64,000 nt of DNA, taken from the NCBI RefSeq assembly GCF_004664715.2, contig NC_051071.1, positions 30,754,161-30,818,160 of the forward strand, written 5' to 3'. The stretch is from Peromyscus leucopus (Eukaryota > Chordata > Mammalia > Rodentia > Cricetidae). The notes below the pieces were generated by a model. It saw only the letters and a list, made by a program, of their open reading frames with translations, searched no databases and was not told the origin of the DNA. Below are positions 24,000-36,539 of this stretch, piece after piece. The position numbers and the translations under genes were made by a program. Each line of letters opens with the position of its first letter. The first letter of the stretch is position 1.

Positions 24000-24600
24000 T
24001 GGTGGCTGAGAAAAAGAGAAGGCATTTAGACTGAACAGCTGAGAGATGGTGATGGCAATGGAGGTATGGAAGACTAGGGTGTGATGAGGGGAATCATCAA
24101 ACTTATGATACTTGTGAGTTACATACTCAGAGGTAGCTGTTGGTAGGCATGCAAGTCCTGAAGTTTGGTACTGGGTGGAGAGGTTGTCTGCCCCATAGAT
24201 ATATAATTTATATGGATTTGTGACTTTAGTCGGAAGACTTACATCAGAATATTTTATAAAGAATACTGAGTTTAGCGAGTTGTTAAGCAAGTATAAATGC
24301 CAGAGACAGTGAATGGTAGCAAACAATTCATGATATTTGGTGATAAAAGAAAAGGGAACAAAGACATAAGATGTAGCACTCTAGAGCTGGACGGGAGGCT
24401 GAAGAGTTTATTTTAATGTGAGACAGATATGCTTTGCAGAAGGAGTTGATAGATGACCATCCAAAAAACACACAAGGCAGAATGGAAAGCAAATTTAGAA
24501 AGCATTGCTTGAGCGGATGAGAAGAAAGGAATGCAGAGGGTGGTATTAATGGGAGGGTGAGGCATAAGCATGCCATTTTCTAACAGTGGCAGAAGGTGAA
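24000..24600 (-). mobile_element. L2 LINE fragment, antisense
   Basis: The plus strand has the G/A-rich antisense L2 texture. It includes GAGAGATGGTGATGGCAATGG-like and GCAGAAGGAGTTGATAGATG words, then GAGAAGAAAGGAATGCAGAG and TAATGGGAGGGTGAGG. The boundaries and family are inferred by texture and word order. Confidence 0.45.
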
Positions 24601-25335
24601 GATGTAATGTGACCTTTAAGTGTCAGGATTCAAGACTAGGTGATCTAGGTTCAGAATGGGCTTTCCTGTGACTACAAGTGACAGAAATTCATCTTATTTA
24701 GCTCCTTTGTTGTTGATATGGGAATGATTATCCCATATGGAGACTAAGAGATATATCAGAGCACTCATCACAGAGCTTAACAAACACAAGGTGATACAGT
24801 TTTAATCACTATAGATTTGCATGTTTAAATGGAAAGACAAATCTGTACATACTGTAGCTCTCAGTACTGGGCAGTAATGTGAAGTAATATGGTACTGGGA
24901 TAGGTTTGGAAGACTCTCAGTATTCAGAGGTGTTCTGGGATCATTGGAGAGGGGCCAAACACCAGCACTCAGCTCCCGTTGGCATGTGCATAGCAAGTGA
25001 AACTGCTTTCAACAGTAATGAGAGGACCAGCTCACTTTGCTGGTCAATGCAAACAAGTGAGATTGAGCCAAATCTCCAAATTCTCGGAATGGGCCATGGA
25101 AAGAATGTTAAGTTCCTTATAACCAGAAACTGAACTCCAAGTCCTCTGACGATGCATTTGTGGGAACAAATGTTGGTCCGTGTTGAAAGAAATTTCACGC
25201 TGGGTGGGAGTTAAGGGTGGGAGGCATTGGGGGCAGGTAGTTAACCATAACAACAAAGATGGCAACAACTAGGCCATTCTTCTTCCTTCCTTCTACAGTC
25301 CCAGTGACAAAATAAGGTTTGATTCCACCAAAGTT
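24601..25335. other. Unassigned unique sequence
   Basis: Possible very weak MIR words at 24655-24800. Otherwise nothing recognised. Confidence 0.4.
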
Positions 25336-25600
25336 CTCCAGGCTATACGTTTTTAGGATTACTTACATACCATGGGTGAGGGATTACGGCAGGAGTATGG
25401 GTGACCCTAAATCAACTGCAATGGGAGGTCTGCACCTAGCATGGATGATAGTCTCCCCATGGCTGTGCAGATGAAACCCCCTTTCCCTAGCCTTCTTAGC
25501 CTATATAATCTAGTCTCTCCATGAACTACTGAGGCCAGGTCAAATTAGGGCAGGATTGCAAACAACTAGTTTGGAGGAGTGGCTTGATGCTCACGTGACC
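25336..25600. mobile_element. Rodent interspersed repeat, copy B (same family as 17320-17620)
   Basis: GATTACTTACATACCATGGG followed by GGATTACGGCAGGAGTATGGG, then AGCATGGATGATAGTCTCC. The doubled 'tacttac.ggagcatgggtga' word and 'agcatgggtgacagctc' word are shared with 17320-17620 and 51770-52090. Confidence 0.4.
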
Positions 25601-26519
25601 TTTCTATGAAAAAAAAAATCAACAGTCAAGAACCTCAGCTGGCATGAACATTTGCAAGATGGTGTTTGTTTGCCCTGGAAGAAAGATTGGTACAGCAGGT
25701 AGGTTGTCCACTTGCAACATGGTACAGTTTATATTTTGCCCGACTGTTTTTGGATTTGAGTTGGCCTTTTCATTCTGGGCAGTCAGAAAGGGAAGAATTC
25801 CTTATTTGGAGTTATGTGGACATTTCCTCTGATGCAGTTTTTAAAGACATTACAGAGTTTGGGATAGAGGCAAGATGCCTGGGATTAGTTTCAGTTCTTT
25901 AACTGTCTAACTGTGTGGGTTTCTTGGCATCTGACAAGGAGGAGTTTGCCCTGAACAGCTGTTGGTTCCTTTTTGGTTCCAAGTTGTCTGTCCAGCCACC
26001 TGCAACACAGACTCACCAAGTAATTCATGTCTGAGAGATTTTTGATCTTGAAGACGTATGGAGGCAGGTTCAGTTTGCAGAGGAGGCTATCTGATACATT
26101 GATGTTAATAGTCATACTCTGCCCTAATTACTTATGGCTCTTTGCAGTTTCCAAAATAAACATTATCCTCCTGGCCAGATGCTGAAAGTACAATAAACAG
26201 CAAGACAGGGATGGCTCTATCTTCATAGACATTATTACCCTGTTTTCACTAAAGCAACCTCATAATGATCATCATTACACAATAGGGCAATCGGATATGC
26301 TTTGATACTTCACTGTTTTGTCTACACAATAATTCTAAACACCAAATAGGACATAGTTTGAAGGTTGTATTTTATTTACATTTGTATGCCTGATGTTCAG
26401 CCCAGTTCCTGTCATGTGCAATATATTCAGTGAGTATATAAATGAAACAGTCTCTGATAATTCTGAAAAGGTATAGATTAGATAATATACTTTTGGTTTT
26501 GTTTTATTTTCCAAGTGCT
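25601..26519. other. Unassigned unique sequence
   Basis: No coding or repeat evidence. Confidence 0.45.
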
Positions 26520-26583
26520 TTAGGATCCCAGAGCCTGGCACATACTAGGCAAAGACTCCATCACTGAGTTAATCCCCAGCCCT
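26520..26583 (-). mobile_element. ID-type SINE fragment, antisense
   Basis: CCTGGCACATACTAGGCAAA, then GACTCCATCACTGAGTTAAT and CCCCAGCCC, is the reverse complement of the ID/tRNA-derived core (A-box at the right). Confidence 0.65.
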
Positions 26584-26733
26584 AATTTCTGTTTTGATAC
26601 TTCAAGAGGAAAGGGCATATATACTAGTGATAAGGGATCAACATTTACTTAACATTTATTATGTGACTCCCATTGGATGGGTGCTTCAAATGCATTTGTT
26701 AATATGACTCATAAAAATGCTTTTAAAATTTAT

Positions 26734-26734
26734 G

Positions 26735-26796
<62 letters not shown>

Positions 26797-26800
26797 ATGT
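26734..26800. repeat. Microsatellite (TA)n(TG)n
   Basis: Ten TA units followed by about eighteen TG units, immediately before a B3 SINE. Confidence 0.97.
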
Positions 26801-26962
26801 ATTTTGCCTGCATGTATGTGAATAAACTGTGTGTGGCTGATGTTCATGGAGGGTGTTGGATTTCATGGAACTGAGTTACAAACAGTTGTAAGTCATCACG
26901 TGGAGGCAGATCTTTTCTAAGAGCAATAAGTGTTCTTAATTGCTGAACCATCTCTACAGCCC
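26801..26962 (+). mobile_element. B3 SINE (B2-related)
   Basis: TTTTGCCTGCATGTATGTGA, GTGTTGGATTTCATGGAACT, GAGTTACAAACAGTTGTAAG and TTGCTGAACCATCTCTACAG are B3 landmarks in order. Confidence 0.85.
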
Positions 26963-27043
26963 TTACTATGATTCTTTTAACTGCTTGTTTTGTTCTGATG
27001 AAAAACTAAGGTTTAGAGAGGGTGTTACCAAGGTCTTGATAGT

Positions 27044-27206
27044 TTTTTTTTTTGTTTTTGTTTTTCAAGATGGTTTCTCCATGTAGTGTTGGTGCCTGAC
27101 CTGCATCTCACTCTGTAGACTACGCTGGCCTCGAACTCATAGAGATCCATCTGTCTCTGCCTCCCGAGTGCTGGGATTAAAGGTGTTCGTCACCACTGCC
27201 CCAGCT
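27044..27206 (-). mobile_element. B1 SINE, antisense
   Basis: Starts with T11 (the A-tail), then AGATGGTTTCTCCATGTAG, GCTGGCCTCGAACTCATAGA and GAGTGCTGGGATTAAAGGTG: a complete reverse-complement B1. Confidence 0.92.
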
Positions 27207-27221
27207 AGTTTTTTTATTAAT

Positions 27222-28290
27222 TAATTTTTTTTCATTTATTTTACATTCTTACCACAGTTTCCCCTCCTTCCTCTCCTCCTGTTCTCCACATGCCTCTCAT
27301 CTACCTACCTACCCATCCAGTCCTCCTCCACTGTCTTCATTCAGGAAGGGGTAGGCCTCCCTTGGGATTGAACAAAGCATGGCACATCAAGTTGTGGCAG
27401 GACCAAGCTCCTCCCCCTGCATCAAGGCTCAGTGAGGAAATCCAGCATGGGGAACAGATTCCCAAAGGCCAGCTAAGCATGCCAGGAGTAGGTCATGATC
27501 TCACTGCTAGGAGCCTCACAGACCAAGCTACACAACTGTCACATACATGCAGAGGGCCTAGGTCGGTCCCATACAGGCTCCCTAAGTAGGTCCCATGAAG
27601 GCTCCCTAAGTCCAGAGCTCCCAGGATCCCAGGTCAACCTGACAGAATTTTTATATTTATTCTTCTCTCGTGTGTTACATTTCAACTGCAGTTTCCACTC
27701 CCTCTTCTCCTCCCAGACCCTTTCCCACACCTCCCCTCTCCCTCCAGTCCATTCCTCCTCTGTTTCCTTCAGCAAAGGGCAGGCCTCTCAAGGATACCAA
27801 TCAAACATGGCATATCAAGTTGCAGTAAGGCTAGACACCCTCCTCATGTTAAGGCTGGACAAGGCAACCCAGTAGGAGAAAAAGGGTCCTCAAATCAGGT
27901 CAAAGAGCCAGGAGCAGCCCCCCAATCCTACTGTTAGGAGTCCTACAAGAACATCAAGCTACACAACATACGTGTAGAGGACATAGGTCAGACTCATAGA
28001 GGCTCCCTGATTATTGGTTCCATCTCTGTGAGCCACTCTGAGCCCTGGTTAGTTCATTCTGTGGATTTTCTTGTGTCCTTGGCCCCTCTGGCTCCTCCAA
28101 CCAGGGCTCTTCCCCTTCAATCCTTCCTTCCCTTCTTCCACAGTATTCTTTGAGCTCCACATAATGTTTGGCTGTGGTTCTCTGCATTTTCTCCTATCAG
28201 TTGCTAGATGAAGCCTCCTTGGGTACCTAGGCTCCGAGGCTTTAAACCATGGCCTACCTGCATTAAAGGTTGTGATGATCACATTGTTTT
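27222..28290. mobile_element. Rodent LINE-related repeat containing a ~428 bp tandem duplication
   Basis: Two diverged copies of one unit lie head to tail, at about 27222-27640 and 27648-28015. Shared words include TCCTCCTCC.CTGT/TTCCTTCAG, GGGCAGGCCTC, ATGGCATATCAAGTTG, ACACAACAT.CATG.AGAGG and CATAGAGGCTCCCT. The repeated words GGC(A/C)TATCAAG start near 27381 and 27809. After the second unit comes GGTTCCATCTCTGTGAGCCA, then CCACATAATGTTTGGCTGTG, which I associate with rodent L1-lineage (Lx/HAL1-like) sequences. The open frames across it (up to 126 codons) show no domain. Confidence 0.6.
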
Positions 28291-29374
28291 GTTTTTATGT
28301 TTCTCACAGTTGCAGGAGTTACTGATATACTCACAAGTAAAATCTACAACCAGTGCTCTTATATAAATAAAGGCACTATGACAATTTGGGGACTTCTAGG
28401 TTCTGCCTGTCTAGCATCAATTTTACTATTTTATCACAGAGTTTCAGGAAGGTGATTGGCCATAATAGCCCCTAGCCCAATGATGGGACAAAAATGACAA
28501 GCTAGAGATAAAATAAATGCTATTTTGTATTATCCACAGTATTAATAATTACACAGCCATGATTCTTTGTATTAAGACACAAAGCACTTGCCCAGGTGTC
28601 AATATTCTGAAACGTAGACAAGGGAGGGACTAGTAAGGTTTCATAAATCACCCAGAATCTGCCTGCCAAAAGGTGGCCCAGCTGAGCCTGTTCTTTTGTC
28701 ACTTGTCCAGAGACATGCAGAGTAATGAGACATTCTCAGTTTAGAACAACCATGTGTGTATAAACTATAAACTAACCTGGCAGATAAATGGATTTATAGT
28801 TAGGGTCAAAATTGTAACAGCATAATTTCATAACAGCTCGCAATTTACTTTTCCTGCTGAAAAGGAAAAAAAAAAGTCCTTGTTCCTTGATTTCTTTGTG
28901 CTTGTCAGAAAACCCAGTTGTAGATTTCAGTTGTGAGTGGAGAATGGAATTCTCTTAGTTCGTTCCAATTTTCAGGGCATCACAAAAGAAGGAAAAGCTC
29001 TTCAGTCATTTGGAAATTGTAGTAAGTGGAACTCTGTGCCTGGATATTTGCAGGGGACCTAAGCAATTAAGGCTCTTTGATGTGTTTTGAAAAGAGACCC
29101 TCCTCACAAGCTGTCTCCCACAGAAACTGACAGTCAGCAGGGGCACTGGGAGGCATGCCTTGCTCTTCTTGCCCAAGGAGCTAAGACCCAGTTTCTCCCA
29201 CATAGTCCTTCTCTGGGAACCACACACCAAGGCTTCTGTGGGCTTCAGCAGCATTGTTTATTTTTGACTTCCTCCTCTTGGTGTGTCTTCTGTGTCCAAA
29301 GCATGACAGCGCCCCTGGAGTAGGCAGCTTGGTTTAAAAAGAAGCACACAGTGGATTTAGGAAATGAAACACCT
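28291..29374. other. Unassigned unique sequence
   Basis: No repeat recognised. Opposed 78-82 codon frames at 29006-29323 have no domain. Confidence 0.45.
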
Positions 29375-29515
29375 GGGTAGGCTGCTATCTGTAGGCTGTG
29401 TTCTTGCAAAAGTCATTATCACCAGCCCCTCATTTTTCATCCATGAAACAGAAATGAAGTCTTCCACACAGGGCCATGGGTAGAGTGTGACAATACATGT
29501 GAATGTACTTGTACA
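29375..29515 (+). mobile_element. MIR SINE
   Basis: CTGTGTTCTTGCAAAAGTCA, then CTCATTTTTCATCCATGAAA and GTGTGACAATACATGTGAAT are core and tail words in MIR order. Confidence 0.6.
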
Positions 29516-29534
29516 AAAACCCCACATCATTATT

Positions 29535-29665
29535 TACTTATTCTCTTTTATAAGTCTGATACAGGGGCTTCATAGCCTAGGGTATTCCTGAATTCATGAT
29601 CCTCTTGCCTCTACCTGTAGAGTGATGGGGATACAGGTGTGTGCCATACCTAGACCTGTCATTTT
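29535..29665 (-). mobile_element. Old B1/PB1 SINE, antisense
   Basis: GAATTCATGATCCTCTTGCC, then AGTGATGGGGATACAGGTGT and GTGCCATACCTAGACC, is a diverged antisense B1/PB1. Confidence 0.65.
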
Positions 29666-30139
29666 CTTACATTTATGGCTCTATTAAAATAATGTGGGAC
29701 AAGATGTTCTGTTAGGCTATAGACTACATGATCAATACTGCTGAAAGACTCATCACTAATCATGAGGAGAGTACCAGAAGCATAAAAGTTCAATAAATCA
29801 TGGCTTTCTTCCATTTCCCTATAATTTAGTATACTCTGCTAAAAAGTCAATGTTATTCATTCATAGACCCTCCACTTGATTTTATGTCTTAAGATGTTGG
29901 TCCACTTGATTTTCATTTTACGGCCTGGATCCACAACATCACATATACAACAAGAATGTTTGAAACTGTTTAAATTTAAATTATTTCTTGATATATTTTT
30001 GGCTACTTTCTTTGGATTCATAACAGACTGAATTATTTAAAATAAAGTTTTATGTCTTTAATAGATATTTGTGGAGTCAATGTCATTGTAAATTCACTTA
30101 TTGGATTCTAAGTTGGTCCCATGAGGGCTGGGCAATCAC
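29666..30139. other. Unassigned AT-rich sequence
   Basis: No feature recognised. Confidence 0.4.
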
Positions 30140-30490
30140 CAGTTGTGGCAGTCAACTTGATTGTGAAATAGACCCAGAAAATGAGTGAAGTATGCCTTTG
30201 GGGTTATCACTGAAGGTGTTCCCAGAGAGGATTGTCTAAGGGGCATTATCAGGGTCTGTCCTAAATGTAAGTGACACCATCTCACTGTTCCTCGGGGGAT
30301 TAAAAGGGAGAAGGAGAAATCTGGAGCACAGATTTCCACCTCTGCTGCACTGGTGTGAGGTACCCTTCTTTGCTGCAGCATCCTGCCAATGATGGACTGA
30401 ATCCCTTAGATCTGTGAGCCAAAATAAACCTTTCTTCTCTGAAGTCATTTTCCTCAGAGTTTTCATAGTGACAGGAAGCACGACTGGCAT
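30140..30490 (+). mobile_element. ERVL-MaLR LTR (MT type)
   Basis: GTGGCAGTCAACTTGATTG, then GCATTATCAGGGTCTGTCC, AATGATGGACTGAATCCCTT and the polyadenylation block AGCCAAAATAAACCTTTCTT. The order matches MT-type LTRs also seen at 48320 and 62705. Confidence 0.75.
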
Positions 30491-31116
30491 TTTCTCTTCA
30501 TTTCTCTTCTCCCTGTGGCTTGTCATTGGGTGGATGCTTGAAAGGCTTGCTGAACCACTTGGGGAAGGAAGGAGCCATGTAGTTCTGTTTTTTTCCTCTC
30601 TCTATGAAATCCTCTGAGAGAACTTGTGAAATAGCTGCTTTGGAAGGCAGAAAGATAGACTGCTTGTGTATACATGAAAAACAGAAGCAGAGAGGAGACG
30701 TGTGGAAGAATTTTAAAACAATGAAAATCATGTCCTATCATTCATGGAAAGCCACTATTGTCTCTCTTTCCTGTTGTGCACTTCAGGGTTGTCCTGAAAA
30801 GGCAAAGTGAGAGGCTACAGTTCCCTCAATGTTTGCTGACAGGTCAAGATAACACACAGACACACAGGGATGGAGATTAAGGCAGCAGAGATGAGTAAAT
30901 CTTTCTTCTTGGGCCCTCAATCCAGCCAGCCAGGCCATGGCTTGTCCCAGAATTCACTCACCAAAGATATCCTCTACACCATCTCTGAGAGGTTGATATG
31001 CCTGGGCCACTACAAAGTGTGAGCAGAAGTGAGTGAAGCTGGCAAAGGAATGTTTTCAGTGGTGGCTCCAGGAGGTGTGTGCAGTGATCTCATATATGGG
31101 TTAAATAGCACAGTGA
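30491..31116. other. Unassigned sequence
   Basis: The part from 30800, with 31298-31440 beyond the B1, could be an LTR split by that B1, but no duplication or terminal motif was found. Confidence 0.35.
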
Positions 31117-31250
31117 GCCAGGTGGTGGTGGTGCACACCTTTCATCTCAGCACTCGGGGAGCAGAGGGTGCATCTCTGTGAGTTTGAGGCCGGACTGGTC
31201 TACAAAGTGGGTCCAAGGATAGCCATGGATACCCAGAGAAACCCTGTATT
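31117..31250 (+). mobile_element. B1 SINE
   Basis: GCCAGGTGGTGGTGGTGCAC start, TTTCATCTCAGCACTCGGGG, GAGTTTGAGGCCGGACTGGT and CAGAGAAACCCTGTATTG. Moderately diverged. Confidence 0.92.
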
Positions 31251-31297
31251 GAAACAAACAAACAAACAAACAAACAAACAAACAAACAAACAAACAT
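31251..31297. repeat. Microsatellite (AAAC)n from the B1 tail
   Basis: Eleven AAAC units directly following the B1 body. Confidence 0.97.
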
Positions 31298-33109
31298 ATA
31301 TAAAATGAAGCTTCTTCCATGGGTTGTCAGTCAACCTATCAACCTTGTCCTGCTTGAGGCAATGCCCAGGGCCCAAGGGCCTCTGAAACTTCTATCTATT
31401 ACTTCTGGTAAATTAAAGAAATGGAGCTAAAGATACAAACTGTTTGCTGCAGTAATGTGTCTGGATCAGGCAAGTCTATGACTGGTGTCCCTGCCAGGAA
31501 ACACACAAGCTGGTGATGTTCTTATGTCTGTCTCCTCAGCTCCAACTGATGCAAAGCAACTCAGAGGACTGATGTGCCAAGTCTCCCTCCTTTTCCCTCC
31601 AGTTTCCATTTTGGGTTTATGTGCTCTTGGCATGAGGGCTGCCCAGCTGTAGTCCCTGCTTCTCAGGATCGCCGTAGGGAAGCTGTGATGATGGCTGGGT
31701 TGAAGAAGGGAAGTGGATCGCTTTCTGCACCTGCTCTGGCCCACACCAGGCATTTCTTCCTTCACCAACTTGACTGCAGCTGAGGGGCAAATGCACTATT
31801 TCTATTCTATGGTAGTGGGGCAGTTGGATTAGGTTTTATGTTCAGGAGGAGACTCATAGTTAACAGCAGTGTTTTATCTTGAGAAGACACAGCCTGGATC
31901 TCATTTCAAAACCAGCCATCTGTCACATCTATTATACTGGGCTCCTCAAATCAAAAGGACTACATGGACGGCATGAGTCTGAATTTCTAAATTCCCAAAG
32001 TATGTGGTTTTGAGAAGTTAATGTCTCTAATCTGTCTCTAAACCTCTGTGTCCTGTTTTATGGGATGAATAATGAAAGGATGATTCTATATACATATATG
32101 CATATGTGTGTATGTATGCAAGCATGTATCGACTCATCTATTTATCTATGTTGTCTGTTTTCTAAATCTTAATTCTAATCCCCTTATAGTTTCTGACCCT
32201 TGTAAGTGTGTAGAAATCTTAAAGTTTTCTAAAAATCACATTTTTTACAATGAGATGTTTATTATTTGGATTTGCCAACACTCTTGTTCTCCAAAGCATG
32301 TATGTGTGCAACTTCGTGTGCTTGTGCATTACCCTGTGTGTGTATGTTTGTGTGCTATACACAAACATTTGCTTATTTATCCAATATAAAATATATCTTA
32401 TAGTAAGCCAAGGAGGGAGATTTTGAATTAGAATAGGACTATAATCTTGCAATTCCAAATTAAATAATAAAGGAAGTAGGCAGATAAGGTAAACTACTAG
32501 ACAGAAAAGATAAGAGTGAAATGGACTAGATCTATTTTGTCTTAAAAAGAAAACAGCAGTTCTGTCTACAGAAAATCCAACTTAGATGGAATGAAGACTT
32601 GTCACATCTAAATTGTGTCCTCCAAATGCCATTCCCAAGGGTTGGGGACTTCTTTGAGAAGTAGGTATGGAGCAGGAAATGTTTTAGATGCTTCTGGAGC
32701 AGCTTGTTATATGTGAAAAAAGGGAAGCTATCAAGCCCTTGGGGTCATGTTTTAATGACTTAGGAACAATGAGAAGTTGCAGGAAATTTTAGCATCAAAG
32801 AAATAAAAGCTGAAATATATTGAAATATATCATATATGTTAAAAATCCTTGTGTTCATAATGATATTTAAAAAAAATATTCACTATTTCCTTTGGACAAT
32901 TCTAGAGCATCTATTAGTGAGAAACTTGGAAATAAAGGGAAAGATGAAACATCTTGTTTTTCCTAGACAAGTTATTCCTTGAGACAACCAAATGGTTGAA
33001 TGGAAACATTCTTCTTCATAAAAGCATGCCTGAGAGCAAATTAAGGAAGTGAATTTGAATTAGAATAGAGCCATAATATTTGAATTCCAAATTAATTTAT
33101 AAAGTCAGT
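31298..33109. other. Unassigned unique sequence
   Basis: No exon recognised. The 100-codon minus frame at 31466-31768 is without domain. The opposing 69-codon frame indicates chance openness. TG/TA-rich words at 32090-32130. Confidence 0.4.
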
Positions 33110-33245
33110 GGCAGGTGTTGTGATTTATGCCTACTATCCTAGCATTTGGGAAGCTGAGCCACAAGTTGGGACCAGCATGGGCTGTATGGTGAGTTCCAGG
33201 TTAGTCGGTTCTACAGAGTGAAACCTTGTATGAAGAAACAAAACA
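33110..33245 (+). mobile_element. Old B1-like SINE
   Basis: GGCAGGTGTTGTGATTTATG, then TACTATCCTAGCATTTGGGA, GGGCTGTATGGTGAGTTCCA and AGAGTGAAACCTTGTATGAA follow the B1 order. Confidence 0.75.
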
Positions 33246-33864
33246 AGCACATATAAGATGGTGACCAATGTCTTAGGTAAAATCCAGTGGGGATTTCTAT
33301 GAAGAGTTCTTGATTTGTTTGATCCCATGGAAATCCATCATATTAACAGAGGCAATCCTATATGAAAGAAAAGGAACTCAAATGTAATCTAACTGTTGAA
33401 CTGACCCTACAGTTTTCAGAAAATGTGAGAGGCAGAACACACAGAACACAATCCTGGGTATACATATGAGTACACTTTGAAAAATATATAATATGGGAAA
33501 TTCTAGCAAAATAGTTACATATTACTTCAACAAATATTTTATAAAGAAAAACAGAGGAGTCTAAGGAAGCACCTATAGATCTAAGGAGACTAAGAGACAT
33601 GTTAACCACTACAATAAGGAAATAAATGGGCTCTGATCAGAATGGATATTTTATAACACCATAAAGTTAGTGTTAGTTTTTTTTTTAGACATTTAATAGT
33701 ATTATGAAATTGTGTGTGTCCTTTGCAAAGAGAGTCACTCTGCTCTGTGATATAGTCACTGATAAATGGCTCATGAGCCAGTCAATAACCTCTCACTGAT
33801 GGAAAAAAGATTCAAGAACCATCACAAGCACAAAAAACAAAAGTACAATTATTTTCTATTTATT
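33246..33864. other. Unassigned AT-rich sequence
   Basis: No feature recognised. Confidence 0.4.
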
Positions 33865-34110
33865 ACCTTAGCTTTATTGAGATATAATTTATATGCTAGT
33901 TGATTCACCATTTTAAGCAGAGTATATTTTGAGGTACTTTGTTATTACATTCATAGAAATGTAAAGCCTCCACTGGTTTCTATCTTTAGAACTTTTTTTA
34001 ATCACCCAAAGGAAACTCTGTATCTATTTAGTATCACTCTCATTCATCCTTGTCAACCGTCAGCCATGTCAACCACCATCAACTAATTATAAATATTTTC
34101 TTTAAATAGA
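33865..34110 (-). mobile_element. Old L1 (L1M) 3' UTR, antisense
   Basis: AGCTTTATTGAGATATAATT, then TTCACCATTTTAAGCAGAGT, AATCACCCAAAGGAAACTCT and TCAACCACCATCAACTA are in the order of the antisense L1M 3' UTR. Confidence 0.8.
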
Positions 34111-35127
34111 TACTTACTGTGATACTTATATATTAATCAGAATGCCCAGGATATCAATATACTTGTTGGATTAAGGAATAGGAAAAAAAAAGAATGAGAC
34201 AGGGTTCACGATGTACTGATAACAGTTGAGAGCCGGAAACAGATGCGTGGGATTCCATGATATTAATCTTTCAACCCTTGTTCATGTTTGCATTTCCCCC
34301 AATCAATAAACAACTTTAAAATGAAACAAGAGCACATGTATCGCCATACCCTCTCTTTAGTGATTGTTACAAACTCTGTGTTCTCCCTTGAGCCTTCTTG
34401 TTCCTTTGTGCCAATTTTGGGCATTTGCAAGCAATGCATTTATGTAGGCTATAGAATTTGGTAGTCCAAATGGACAGACTCTAATTCTCAGCTTCTTGTT
34501 GCTCTAAATTCTTTCTGTTTTTTTTTTATTATTATTAGTTAAAAGCCAGAAGGTAGTCTTCAGTTTCATTCCAGGTCTTGCCCTACCCGAAAATAACCTC
34601 ACACACTTCCCAGAATTTATGGCCATTTATGAGACACCTGTCCACTTGGCCCGAGATAAGCAAGCATTCAACTGGATCTTTTGATCATTCATTATTTGAC
34701 ATTCCTTTGCATATAGACAAATAAGAATAACAAAAACAAACAGGCACAAAACAAAACAGTACTTAGACGCTATGCAATTTTGAAAAAACAAGTGAGACAT
34801 TTTAAGAACAGTAAAGAAGATATATTGTAGGAGACAATATATATGTTTCTGATATAATAATGTTAAGCTGCATGGAATGAATGGTAAGTCTCTGTTCTTC
34901 CCCATGTCCCAGCCATATCTTTAAAAGCAAAATCATAAAGATTGAGAAGGAGACTGGCTTTCCTCTAGGGCTGAACTATAATCAATCTCGGTCAGTGTGG
35001 AGGGCTTTAAAAGGAATAGCCACTTAGGAAAAGTGGATTAATTGTTTACATGGTAGAGTGACCAACAGTCACAATTTTTCCAGAACTGAAATCTCTTAGG
35101 GCAAGATTTAAAGCTAAAGACAGAGGC
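34111..35127. other. Unassigned unique sequence
   Basis: No feature recognised. T-rich run at 34520-34545. Confidence 0.4.
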
Positions 35128-35300
35128 CGGAAAACCACCTCAGCATTTAAGAACGCTTTTTGCTTCTCCAGAGGGCCCAAGCTGGGTGGGTCACAGCCAC
35201 TTTCAACTCTGCTCCAGGGGATCTGATGCTCTCTGCTGGCTTCTACAGGCACCCACATGCATGTGCCTGTGCTCATGCATGCACCCTGTGCACACAAAGA
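35128..35300 (+). mobile_element. B2/B3-type SINE
   Basis: CAGCATTTAAGAACGCTTTT, TGCTTCTCCAGAGGGCCC, CTGCTCCAGGGGATCTGATG and GGCACCCACATGCATGTGCC are B2-family landmarks. Confidence 0.8.
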
Positions 35301-35956
35301 ATAACTGGTCACCCAAAAATGAGACCAAAGAAACATTGCTTCAAAAAAATACAGGCCTAGTAAAATGAGTATAAACTGGAGGAAAATTTGTTATTATGGC
35401 AATGGGTACTAGTTCTTATGCAATTAATAACCTTTTCCATAGACAAAATTGGGTGGGAAATCATTTTACATTCAGAATTCTTGAACTTATAAAATCACCC
35501 TTCCTGGTTCTTTACATTAAAGCCAATATAATCCTAGGAAAACAATTTCCCAAAAACATTTGTCTAAGGCCTTACAGTTTCCAGATAACAATTTCAATAT
35601 TAAAATTCCTTTATAATTACCACTTTTGTTTTCCAAGAGAAGTAAGTGCATTAAAATACCTAAAGTCAATGGAAACAGCTTTCCTCTGAGTGGGCAAGCA
35701 CTAACGTATCACACAGCTTTGCCTGCTTCATACTGCATTTATTTTTAGTATTTCTCATTTTTAATTTAGGAAATTTTAAAATGGGGCTCCTGCTTTATAA
35801 GAGCACAATGGAGTTATACATTGCTAATTTATGCAAAAAGGAATGTTGGCTCATTTGCTCTTCTATCTAAAATTAAGAGAGACGGTCATTTTGTGTTTGA
35901 AGGACAGAGAGCATATTCCTTCTTCCTTTCCATAGGAATATAGAAAGTAGGAAAGG
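35301..35956. other. Unassigned unique sequence
   Basis: A 97-codon plus frame (35396-35689) has no domain. No repeat recognised. Confidence 0.4.
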
Positions 35957-36128
35957 GTCAGGTGTGATAGCACACATCTTTAATCCCAGCACTTGGGAGG
36001 CAGAGGCAGGTGGATTTCTATGAGTTCAAGGTCAGTCTGGTCTACATAGTGAGTTCCAAGATAGCCAGTACTCCATAGTGAGACTCTGTCTCAAAACACC
36101 AAACCCAAAACCAAAACGAAACAAAAAA
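35957..36128 (+). mobile_element. B1 SINE
   Basis: GGTCAGGTGTGATAGCACAC, TTTAATCCCAGCACTTGGGA, GAGTTCAAGGTCAGTCTGGT and GTGAGACTCTGTCTCAAAAC, then an A/C-rich tail. Confidence 0.93.
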
Positions 36129-36539
36129 GCATGTGTGTGTGGGGGTGGGGGGTGGGGAGGAGATTTGAATTTCAGAAACATGAATTATGATTAACATAGA
36201 ATCTGTAAAATTTATGTAGTCCATGAAATGGCTTATGGAGCTACCCTACTTTATTTAAAACTGGATTGGCATAAATGTGCATTATTTTTTGTCAGACTTT
36301 CCATAGCATCCACTAGATTATGAGGAAGACTTTATTAAATAATTACAATTGATGTTTTAGGCTGCTGAAGGGGAAAGATCAATGGTACTGCCATCCACTA
36401 ATATTTATGGGGATAAATATTAGGAAAACAGTGGAACTGCACTACTGTCTCAGAGTGCTGAAGAGCAAGAGGGGAGATCAGCAAAAGGATGTTCTCCAAG
36501 ACAGCCTGGTTGTCACTAGTGGGAGCATCGAGTTACTGT
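36129..36539. other. Unassigned sequence with a G-rich start
   Basis: A GGGGGTGGGGGGTGGGG stretch at 36139-36157 could form G-tetrads. Otherwise nothing recognised. Confidence 0.4.
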
